This document shows positions 1-5,988 of a stretch of DNA of 12,358 bases, one piece after another. Location of the stretch: contig CADCQC010000249.1 of the NCBI GenBank assembly GCA_902803455.1, positions 1 through 12,358 of the forward strand. Direction: 5' to 3'. The first letter of the stretch is position 1; the number at the start of each line of letters is the position of its first letter. The DNA comes from an uncultured Prevotellaceae bacterium. Lineage in GTDB: Bacteria > Bacteroidota > Bacteroidia > Bacteroidales > Bacteroidaceae. A program made the position numbers and the translations under genes. Under the pieces are notes generated by a model that worked only from the letters and a program-made list of their open reading frames with translations, was not told where the DNA came from and made no database searches.

Positions 1-1395
1 AAAACTCCCATTTTCCTTTCTTTTGTGTTGTCCTTCTTTCTGCTGCCAGTACAGATGGTCAAAGCCCAGACGGTCAACGACAACAACACCCCGCTGCATC
101 TCATGAAACCGCAATACAAAATCGGTTATGGCATCCCTCTCGCTGAGGACGTGAAACAGACCATGGACCGTGTGCTGCGATATATCGATACGGAGACACC
201 GGCTGTCTTGGTGGAAAAGAAAACTGGTCAAGAGGTGACGCGGATGAAGGATGTCACCGCCAGCACGCAACTGAAACAGGGTGGTTTCCGACTGACGAGT
301 TATGAGTGGGGAGTCACCTACTCTGCGGTGTTGTCGGCATACGAGGCGACTGGCGATGTGGCTTATAAGAATTATGTTGACAAGCGGCACCGGTTGCTGG
401 CCGACATCTTTCCATATTATAAAAAGGTTCTTGAGAGAGGGGAGAGCATGGATCCCAATATCAGGAGGGTCATCGATCCGCATGCGCTCGATGATGCGGG
501 GGCTGTGTGCTGTTCGATGATCAAGGCCATGCTCGGTGACAGTCAACTGCCGCTGCGACCGCTCATCGACAATTATACGGACTATATCATGAATAAAGAA
601 TACCGGTTGGATGACGGTATCTTTGCACGGCTGCGGCCTCATAAGAACACGGTGTGGCTCGATGATATGTTCATGGCGATCCCTGCCGTGGCGTATATGG
701 GGAGGCTGACCGGCGACAGCAAATATTACGATGAGGCAGCAAGGCAGGTGAGACTGTTTGCTGACCGGATGTTTGTGGAGCAGGAGGGACTCTTCCGGCA
801 TGGATGGGTGGAGGATGCGGCTCATCCTGCCTTCTTCTGGGGGCGTGCCAATGGCTGGGCAATCCTCACGTTATGCGAGGTTCTTGATGTCTTGCCGCAA
901 AATCATCCCCAGCGGCAAAATCTACTCATGCTGCTACAGAAGCATGCCGCAGGATTGGCACGACGTCAGCACCACGATGGCTTCTGGCATCAGTTGCTCG
1001 ACCGAAGCGACACTTATCTGGAGACCTCTGCAACGGCCATCTACACTTATTCCATCGCTCACGCCGTCGATAAGGGATGGCTTGATGCCAAGACCTTCGG
1101 ACCCGTCGCATTGCTGGGATGGCATGCCGTCAGTTCAGCGGTCAACAGCATAGGACAGGTGGAGGGCGTGTGCGTTGGGACGGGCATGGCCTTCGACGCG
1201 GCATTCTATGCCTACAGACCGGTACATGTGATGGCGGCACATGGCTATGGGCCGGTCATCTGGGCGGGTGCCGAGATCATACGGCTGCTTCGCCAGCAGC
1301 ATCCCAAGATGAACGACAGTGCCGTGCATTTCTACGATGACGATGTGCCCACCGATGAACCGATCTTCAACTACGACGGAAAAATCCGATATTAA
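1..1395 (+). CDS. GH105/GH88-type unsaturated glycuronyl hydrolase, secreted (5' end outside window)
   Basis: The product probably removes the unsaturated uronic acid that polysaccharide lyases leave at the non-reducing end of oligosaccharides; in the YteR/GH105 family the usual substrate is a rhamnogalacturonan (pectin) fragment. The frame is open from base 1. The first codons read KTPIFLSFVLSFFLLPVQ, then MVKAQ, a signal peptide missing only its first residue or few, so the start lies just left of the window; the GTG at 25 is inside the signal peptide and is not the start. Family signs are an alpha-helical barrel repeat pattern, HALDDAG near 481, VWLDDMF at 652-672 (the DD pair at 661-666 is the likely catalytic Asp region), and FFWGRANGWA at 832-861, the signature of the family. 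About 464 residues are visible, somewhat longer than the roughly 370 of YteR, mostly at the ends. Other GH88/GH105 substrates such as ulvan or glycosaminoglycan products cannot be excluded. Confidence 0.88.
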   Translation, partial: KTPIFLSFVLSFFLLPVQMVKAQTVNDNNTPLHLMKPQYKIGYGIPLAEDVKQTMDRVLRYIDTETPAVLVEKKTGQEVTRMKDVTASTQLKQGGFRLTSYEWGVTYSAVLSAYEATGDVAYKNYVDKRHRLLADIFPYYKKVLERGESMDPNIRRVIDPHALDDAGAVCCSMIKAMLGDSQLPLRPLIDNYTDYIMNKEYRLDDGIFARLRPHKNTVWLDDMFMAIPAVAYMGRLTGDSKYYDEAARQVRLFADRMFVEQEGLFRHGWVEDAAHPAFFWGRANGWAILTLCEVLDVLPQNHPQRQNLLMLLQKHAAGLARRQHHDGFWHQLLDRSDTYLETSATAIYTYSIAHAVDKGWLDAKTFGPVALLGWHAVSSAVNSIGQVEGVCVGTGMAFDAAFYAYRPVHVMAAHGYGPVIWAGAEIIRLLRQQHPKMNDSAVHFYDDDVPTDEPIFNYDGKIRY

Positions 1396-1408
1396 TTCCC
1401 GTTCTGTA

Positions 1409-1429
1409 TGTTGCGATATTATCGCAACA
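1409..1429. repeat. 9-bp inverted repeat after the GH105 gene
   Basis: TGTTGCGAT at 1409-1417 pairs with ATCGCAACA at 1421-1429 around a 3-nt loop, 13 bp after the GH105 stop codon. It is followed on the plus strand by A's, not T's, so it is not a textbook intrinsic terminator. It may still act as a 3'-end stabilising hairpin or a weak stop between the two convergent genes. Confidence 0.45.
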
Positions 1430-1453
1430 AAAAATCCCCAAGCATTTGGGGAT
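1429..1453 (-). terminator. Rho-independent terminator of the TerD-like/GT2 unit
   Basis: On the minus strand ATCCCCAA (1453-1446) pairs with TTGGGGAT (1441-1434) around a 4-nt loop, an 8-bp perfect stem with four G-C pairs, followed by an unbroken run of T's down to 1429. It lies 38 bp past the glycosyltransferase stop codon. Stem, T-run and position all fit an intrinsic terminator for the minus-strand unit. Confidence 0.82.
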
Positions 1454-1490
1454 AGAGTCATATAATCATATGAAATATACGCTGAAAATC

Positions 1491-2429
1491 TCAGCGTCCC
1501 CTTGTGCAATTGACAAAGGCTTTTACTAAAGGGCGAAATCTCAGCGCGAGCATACATCTTCTCCGCTTGGAGACCTTTATGCCCGTATCGCTCAATATCT
1601 GACAGATCTGCGTCCGGCATTTACGGTAACTCTCAGCACAGTCTGGCAGACAAGCACTATCAGCAAGTATTTCAAAAAGGGTCTGCACCGCCCTTTTCGT
1701 CATCACTTTCTGACAGGCTTCGTTCTTGTTCTCAAAAAAATGGTAATACCAATGGATGGCTGTGAGACGTCGCAGCATCTTGCTGTTGTTCCACGAATTT
1801 GTCATAGAGGTGTCCTCTCGCATCTTGTTGTAATGATACAGGCATTCCTTCAATGCCACTGGCTTTTGCATGAGGAGAGCGATAGGATATAAGATCATCT
1901 TGTCCTCGCCAAAGTTGATACCTTCTTGGCATCTTCCCCCACTTCTGACAGAGAGGTCTCGTCGGTAGAAACAGTCCCATAACACGCTCCATGACTTAAT
2001 GATACTTATCAGGTCCGCATCCAGTTTCTTTTCAATGATTTCCGTCTCGCTCTTGTGGACAAAAAAACCAAATCTCACGAAGTCGGCATCATTTTGCTCC
2101 ACGCATCTGACGCATTTCTCCACGGCTTCCTTCTCCAACCAGTCATCGGGGTCACTCCACATCAGATAGTCGCCTGTCGCATGGTCAAGAAGGGTATTCC
2201 TGGCTGCTGCCAATCCTCGGTTCACGTCATGCTTGATGACATGCACCTGTCCTGCTCTCTGAGGATACTCGTTCAAGATGCGATGGAAAATCTCCATGGA
2301 ATGGTCCTTTGAGCAATCATCCACAAAGAGATACTCTATGTCATGATAGGTCTGGCCGAATGCTGAGTGTAGAAAACGTTCAATATACTTCTCTACGCCA
2401 TAGATAGGAACCATTAACGACACTTTCAT
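1491..2429 (-). CDS. Family 2 glycosyltransferase
   Basis: The product should transfer a sugar from a nucleotide-sugar donor to a glycan, lipid or protein acceptor at the cytoplasmic face of the membrane. The GT-A fold is plain: VSLMVPIYGVEKYIERFL at residues 3-20, the nucleotide-binding VDDCSKD at 36-42, NRGLAAARN at 70-78, the metal-binding DxD region SDPDDW at 92-97 (D93, D95, D96), and a GED motif at 174-176, the usual place of the catalytic base in this group. The C-terminal third is basic and has no membrane segment. At 312 residues it has the normal size of capsule or lipopolysaccharide GT2 enzymes. It begins 9 bp after the stop of the TerD-like gene and is followed by a terminator, so the two are almost certainly co-transcribed. 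No other polysaccharide genes are nearby, so the acceptor is unknown; a stress-linked envelope or protein modification is a guess from context only. Confidence 0.9.
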   Translation of the reverse strand: MKVSLMVPIYGVEKYIERFLHSAFGQTYHDIEYLFVDDCSKDHSMEIFHRILNEYPQRAGQVHVIKHDVNRGLAAARNTLLDHATGDYLMWSDPDDWLEKEAVEKCVRCVEQNDADFVRFGFFVHKSETEIIEKKLDADLISIIKSWSVLWDCFYRRDLSVRSGGRCQEGINFGEDKMILYPIALLMQKPVALKECLYHYNKMREDTSMTNSWNNSKMLRRLTAIHWYYHFFENKNEACQKVMTKRAVQTLFEILADSACLPDCAESYRKCRTQICQILSDTGIKVSKRRRCMLALRFRPLVKAFVNCTRGR

Positions 2430-2438
2430 AGAGAGAAA

Positions 2439-4733
2439 CTATAGGGAGATAAGGGTGGATACTGCTGCAGGATTGAGTGCCCATTCATAGGTGTAGACTT
2501 CATCTGCCTCGTCGGCTTTTTCCATGACGACAAGATTTTGTGCCTTGGCTTTCATGTCGAGCAACGCTCCGATAGTCGTTTTGGTCTCTAACTTGTGGAG
2601 CAAAGCCTCGACGGAGGCGCTGTCGGCTCCCCTCAAGGTCTGTGAGGTGAAAGGCATCTCCAACCAGATGATCTCTCGCTTGGTGACGTCGAGCACGCCG
2701 AATACCAGACCTTTGGAGAGGTTACCCTCGCTGATGCGCACGATATGTTGCACGCAGGAGGGGTCGTAGGCAACGCCTTTCTTTTCTGAAATCTTCATCG
2801 GATAGGCTGAGTCCATCCATCCCACCATGAGATTGGGGGAGAGCGCACCCGCAGAATAGGCGTTGCAGGTGAAGGTCACATACTTCGCCTTTGCTTGTTC
2901 CAGTTCTGGCAACGACAGTTCGATATATTCGGCTGTACCCACCATCTCGGGAATGGAACGGATATCACCGGAGTGCTTGGCTCCTACACAGGTCAGCTGG
3001 TAGTAGGCGCATTCAGCTATCTTGCCGTCAGACAATGAGATACGGCAACTCAAGTCCATGTCGAGATGCTGGGCATGCAGACCTTTTCCCCATTGGAGGA
3101 ACAGGCGAACGGCATCGCCTTCCACTGGAAAACGGGTTCCCATCAATGCGCACGACAAATCCTGAATGGTGGTCGAACGGTCGCCCACGCTCACGGGAAT
3201 GTGGTAAAGGGCTGGATCGATAAAGATGGTTTTCGCTTCTGTCTGGCAGGTGGCGAAACGCCGTTTCATGGAGGCTTTGTAAAGGTCATTGACGGCCTGG
3301 ACCATCTGCCGGCGGTCATCATCACTATAAAGGGCAAGAAGTTTGTTGGGTTCGATCTTCTTGGTCACGCCCGTGATGGGACGGGCAAGACGTACTTCCT
3401 TTGGGTCAAAATAGGTATCTGCTGCGTTGCCGAGTGACAGCAGCAGACGGGCGGGCAACTTGTCCGCAATCTCATCAAAGGAGGCTAACACTTTTGTACT
3501 GCCAAAACGGAGCATCGTCGCAAACAGACAACGGGCAAACAGGCCGGGGCGCTCCTTCAGCATGGCTAAGGTCTTGTCTGCATCGTTGGTGATGCGGGCA
3601 TGGTCCACATGTCCCTGCCAGGTGATGTAGTCTTGCTTGTAAAAAACATCGAGCAGTTCTGCCAAAGACTCGAAACCTTTCTTACGTGAGTATTCGCCCA
3701 GACGAAGTGCGCGGATCATGCGAACCCACATTCCACGCTTAGAATTCATATTCTCGGCGGCTTGTCTTGCTGTCATTGGGAGGGCATTCAGCCACTTTGC
3801 CACGCGAAGACATGACTTGCGGTCGTACTTCAACCTCAGATTCTGCTTCATGGCGGTGGCGGCGTCAGCACTTCTATCAAGTGGTCCCCAGATGTGGGTG
3901 TAGAGCTTGCGGGCATGGGCGACAAGTGTCCTGGGTTCTATGATCTGCACATAGCCTGTCTTCTCATACCAGAGGTATCGGAGTATGTCGGTCGGGGTCT
4001 TCAACAACTTTGAAGCCGCGTCTGCCTTGTCTTGTTCCACCTGTGTCTTGATGACAAACATGGCGGTTTCCTTCATCGTAATATGAACATCATCGGGCAA
4101 GGGGAACTCGCGGAGCAGCAGTTGGAGGGTGTCTTTTTGGGTGCCATCAAGCGGCGTGGCGGATGAAAGGAGCGTGTTAAACACATGCTCCAAGTCTTTG
4201 ACAGTAAACAGGCGTAGTTCCTTCAACTTGCTTGCCTGACCTTTATACACAAAATCCGCAGTATCAAAAGGTGTGCCGCAGAATGGACAGCCGTTGTAGC
4301 GCTCAAGTGGAAATGTGCCTTCGGGAATGAGGTGACCGCAGGGGAGGGTAGTGCCCTTGAATCCTGCTTCCTCGCCGAAGATATTGGCCACCAGGGTGAG
4401 GAGGTGGTCGATGATGGTCTCACCGGTAGGCGTGTCCCATCCCTTGACGAGGGGAGCCCAGTTGAGGTGCACACCCAACGCATCGTTGATGCATTCTGTG
4501 ATTTCTGCCAGTCGGTTCACTGAAACGGCATTCAGGGCGTGAAGAAGTTCTTCGCTGACACTGTAACCGTTCTCCTTCAGACGGGCGATGAAGGCCATCA
4601 CGGGTACGGTGACCTTTGACTGCATGTGGATGTCCTCACGCTGGAGGTCAAGAAACACGGCGCGATAGCGCAATGCCACCTTTGTCAAATTGCTTTTTTC
4701 TCCGGCTTGCAACCGCTGTCTTCTGTTGCTCAT
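2439..4733 (-). CDS. Zinc-finger (RING-like) protein with C-terminal TerD-like domain
   Basis: This 764-aa cytoplasmic protein has no signal peptide or membrane segment. Near residues 132-152 it carries C-x-H (C132, H134) followed by C-x2-C (C149, C152), in LPCGH and GCPFCG, a four-ligand zinc knuckle like half of a RING or a treble clef. Roughly residues 545-690 resemble TerD, the calcium-binding tellurite-resistance/stress domain: HLDMDLSC (D558, D560), AKHSGDIR (H587-D590), then YIELSLPEL. The middle is helical and unrecognised. From memory it fits the family NCBI calls MXAN_6230/SCO0854 RING domain-containing proteins; this was not checked. The ATG at 4733 is preferred over a TTG at 4766, because the TTG lies inside a leader hairpin and the ATG follows an A-rich stretch. 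The gene is first in a unit with a glycosyltransferase. TerD proteins usually act in metal or phage stress systems, but no other ter genes are present. The function is unknown. Confidence 0.8.
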   Translation of the reverse strand: MSNRRQRLQAGEKSNLTKVALRYRAVFLDLQREDIHMQSKVTVPVMAFIARLKENGYSVSEELLHALNAVSVNRLAEITECINDALGVHLNWAPLVKGWDTPTGETIIDHLLTLVANIFGEEAGFKGTTLPCGHLIPEGTFPLERYNGCPFCGTPFDTADFVYKGQASKLKELRLFTVKDLEHVFNTLLSSATPLDGTQKDTLQLLLREFPLPDDVHITMKETAMFVIKTQVEQDKADAASKLLKTPTDILRYLWYEKTGYVQIIEPRTLVAHARKLYTHIWGPLDRSADAATAMKQNLRLKYDRKSCLRVAKWLNALPMTARQAAENMNSKRGMWVRMIRALRLGEYSRKKGFESLAELLDVFYKQDYITWQGHVDHARITNDADKTLAMLKERPGLFARCLFATMLRFGSTKVLASFDEIADKLPARLLLSLGNAADTYFDPKEVRLARPITGVTKKIEPNKLLALYSDDDRRQMVQAVNDLYKASMKRRFATCQTEAKTIFIDPALYHIPVSVGDRSTTIQDLSCALMGTRFPVEGDAVRLFLQWGKGLHAQHLDMDLSCRISLSDGKIAECAYYQLTCVGAKHSGDIRSIPEMVGTAEYIELSLPELEQAKAKYVTFTCNAYSAGALSPNLMVGWMDSAYPMKISEKKGVAYDPSCVQHIVRISEGNLSKGLVFGVLDVTKREIIWLEMPFTSQTLRGADSASVEALLHKLETKTTIGALLDMKAKAQNLVVMEKADEADEVYTYEWALNPAAVSTLISL

Positions 4734-4757
4734 GTTGGTTTCTTTTAAAAGGTAATT

Positions 4758-4799
4758 GGCTGGCAAAGACGATCATTAATCGGTAGAAGTATGCCAGCC
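4758..4799 (-). promoter_or_regulatory. Leader hairpin just upstream of the TerD-like gene
   Basis: GGCTGGCA at 4758-4765 and TGCCAGCC at 4792-4799 are a perfect 8-bp inverted repeat, six of the pairs G-C. Inside it CGAT (4770-4773) and ATCG (4779-4782) form a second 4-bp stem around a 5-nt loop, so the RNA would fold as a two-tier hairpin ending 24 nt before the ATG at 4733. There is no T-run after it, so it is not an intrinsic terminator. A role in translation or transcript control is inference. Confidence 0.5.
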
Positions 4800-4843
4800 T
4801 TGACCTTGTTAATAGGGTAGAGGTAATGGAGAAACTAAATGTC

Positions 4844-4857
4844 AGAGCTTTCGCTCT
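4844..4857 (-). promoter_or_regulatory. GNRA-tetraloop hairpin in the same leader
   Basis: On the minus strand AGAGC, GAAA, GCTCT forms a 5-bp stem closed by a GAAA tetraloop, a stable RNA motif often used in tertiary contacts. It lies about 110 nt before the start codon, between the promoter-like site and the 4758-4799 hairpin. It is short enough that chance cannot be excluded. Confidence 0.35.
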
Positions 4858-4933
4858 ATCAGGATCTAGAAGTAAGTCTCTCTTAGACCTCTTTGTCTTG
4901 ATTTTTGAGTGATGTTTTCTTGCTCTTTGAGTG

Positions 4934-4941
4934 CAAATATA
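4934..4941 (-). promoter_or_regulatory. Candidate -7 promoter element for the TerD-like/GT2 unit
   Basis: The minus strand reads TATATTTG, matching the Bacteroidota -7 consensus TAnnTTTG, and continues with the common trailing CA. No TTTG is found at the expected -33 spacing, so the call rests on the -7 box alone. If used, it gives a leader of roughly 195 nt. Confidence 0.42.
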
Positions 4942-5215
4942 TACTTTTTTCTTGGATTAATCTACCTTTCGGAAAAAAAAACGATTTTTTACTTTGATTT
5001 GCACCCGATTTACACAATTTTTGATGAGCAATTTCATTTAATCATGAATGACCCCGCTCATAGTTGGTTTTTCCTAGTACATCCTAGGTCTTCATAGTCT
5101 ATTCTAGTATGAGGGTGTATCAGAACCTCCGTTCTTGATACACCCTCACATTTTTGCTATTATAAATTGATTAGTTAAAGAAAAGCGTTTTGTGTTGGCT
5201 TGATAAGTGTAATTT
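4942..5215. other. Intergenic region with several inverted repeats
   Basis: Together with the leader described above this makes about 450 bases (4767-5215) without a convincing gene. The segment is AT-rich on the left and holds a series of inverted repeats: ATGAGC/GCTCAT at 5024-5029 and 5056-5061, CCTAG/CTAGG at 5073-5077 and 5084-5088, and the long hairpin at 5110-5148. A 62-codon open frame at 4909-5097 lacks any sign of being coding. No tRNA or transposase fragment is visible. Confidence 0.5.
5110..5155 (+). terminator. Long hairpin followed by a plus-strand T-run
   Basis: TGAGGGTGTATCA (5110-5122) pairs perfectly with TGATACACCCTCA (5136-5148). Beyond one bulged T the stem continues for four more pairs (GAAC/GTTC) around a CTCC loop. 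A T-run at 5151-5155 follows on the plus strand, so it would terminate plus-strand transcripts, yet both neighbouring genes are on the minus strand. On the minus strand it would still form at the 3' end of the TonB-C gene transcript, about 68 bp after that stop, but without a T-run. It could instead be a mobile-element end remnant. Confidence 0.5.
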
Positions 5216-5785
5216 TTATGAGATTTCAGAGAAGTTGATGGGCAAGGTATATCTCATCTTCACCGGACGGCCATTCTGCTTTGCTGGGATCCATCGGGGC
5301 ATTGACTCCACCTTACTCACTACCTCATTGTCGAGGATGGAATTGACTGACTTCTCCACTTGCACATTACTGATCGTACCGTCATCATTCACGTCAAAGG
5401 TGACAACGACCTTTCCCTCGATGCCGTTGACGTCAGCAAGCACGGGGTAGGTGATGTTTTCTTCAATCCAGTTGGTGAGGGCTTCATTGCCACCGACGAA
5501 TTGGGCTGTCTCCTCCTGGGGCTCGAAGTAGAAACCATGGCGAGGCATCTGATGACGTCTCATTCCAAGATGGAATAGATAGGCCGTCTGTTTCTTCCAT
5601 TTTTTGTCGTTCTTCTTCATCTGCTTTTCCCAAAAATCTTTTTGTGTTTTGAGCAGATGACTCTTGGCGGCTGAGTCGAGGTTCTCGAAATGGTGTCTCA
5701 TCATCATTCTGCGATGGCTGTTCTGGGCGATGCTGACATTGGCGGCACACAAACACATCATCATTATGGCAAGTAACTTTTTCAT
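5216..5785 (-). CDS. Small periplasmic protein with TonB C-terminal domain
   Basis: Residues 1-20 are a signal peptide (MKKLLAIMMMCLCAANVSIA). Residues 24-85 form a basic, Met- and His-rich segment with a likely helix (HRRMMMRHH, then many Lys, then MRRHQMPRH). Residues 96-187 form a typical TonB C-terminal domain: FVGGNEALTNWIEENITYP, GKVVVTFDVNDDGTI, then PRWIPAKQNGRPVKMRYTLPI. In true TonB this domain contacts the TonB box of outer-membrane receptors, but here the N-terminal membrane anchor and ExbB/ExbD partners are missing. Such stand-alone TonB-C proteins are common in Bacteroidota and most have no known role. The 189-aa length and the sequence look intact. It has its own promoter (5850-5880), so it need not depend on the serpin gene upstream. 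The Met/His-rich region might bind metal, but that is inference from composition only. Confidence 0.85.
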   Translation of the reverse strand: MKKLLAIMMMCLCAANVSIAQNSHRRMMMRHHFENLDSAAKSHLLKTQKDFWEKQMKKNDKKWKKQTAYLFHLGMRRHQMPRHGFYFEPQEETAQFVGGNEALTNWIEENITYPVLADVNGIEGKVVVTFDVNDDGTISNVQVEKSVNSILDNEVVSKVESMPRWIPAKQNGRPVKMRYTLPINFSEIS

Positions 5786-5849
5786 AAGGCTTAATTTTTT
5801 TATGGTGATTTCTTTATATTCTCACTTGGGTCTTTGTTTTTTACACTTG

Positions 5850-5880
5850 CAAAATTAATGTGAGAATCACCTGCCTCAAA
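5850..5880 (-). promoter_or_regulatory. Promoter of the TonB-C gene
   Basis: On the minus strand TTTG (5880-5877) is followed after exactly 19 bases by TAATTTTG (5857-5850), both matching the Bacteroidota -33 and -7 consensus at the preferred spacing. The start codon lies about 65 bases downstream. The spacer holds a small inverted repeat, GTGA-3-TCAC at 5860-5870. Confidence 0.72.
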
Positions 5881-5884
5881 ATGA

Positions 5885-5916
5885 TTTTCGATGAGTTCCG
5901 GGGATTTTTTCGACGA
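5885..5916 (-). promoter_or_regulatory. Direct repeats upstream of the TonB-C promoter
   Basis: On the minus strand TCGTCGAAAA (5916-5907) and TCATCGAAAA (5894-5885) are 10-bp repeats differing at one base, 22 bp apart, with the second ending 4 bp before the -33 box. Two same-face direct repeats next to a -33 box are a typical activator site. The regulator is unknown. Confidence 0.4.
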
Positions 5917-5919
5917 AAT

Positions 5920-5946
5920 GGCTTAACCCTTCACATGAATTAAGCC
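5920..5946 (-). terminator. Possible 3'-end hairpin of the serpin gene
   Basis: GGCTTAA at 5920-5926 and TTAAGCC at 5940-5946 form a perfect 7-bp inverted repeat, with a short inner TTC/GAA pairing that leaves a small bulge. It lies about 43 bp after the serpin stop codon. The sequence after it on the minus strand (ATTTCG) has only a weak T-run, so termination efficiency is uncertain. Confidence 0.4.
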
Positions 5947-5988
5947 CTTAGGGGAATGATGAGCTTTGACTCACCTGCAAACTTTTGA

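Noticed and set aside
25..27. GTG at 25 as the start of the GH105 gene
   Set aside because: The frame is open to base 1 and the upstream residues complete a signal peptide, so the true start is outside the window.
1480..1496. CGCTGA/TCAGCG hairpin as terminator of the GT2 gene
   Set aside because: It overlaps the stop codon and lacks a T-run. The hairpin at 1434-1453 with its T-run is the better terminator.
1135..1620. 161-codon minus-strand open frame across the GH105 3' end and the GT2 3' end
   Set aside because: It runs antisense to GH105, through the terminator and into the GT2 gene in another frame. Both overlapped genes are well supported.
4731..4766. TTG at 4766 as the start of the TerD-like gene
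   Set aside because: It lies within the stem of the 4758-4799 hairpin and adds 11 residues without family support. The ATG at 4733 follows an A-rich stretch typical of Bacteroidota start regions.
4909..5097. 62-codon plus-strand open frame
   Set aside because: It is low-complexity AT-rich sequence spanning a minus-strand promoter and inverted repeats, with no homology signal or ribosome binding site.
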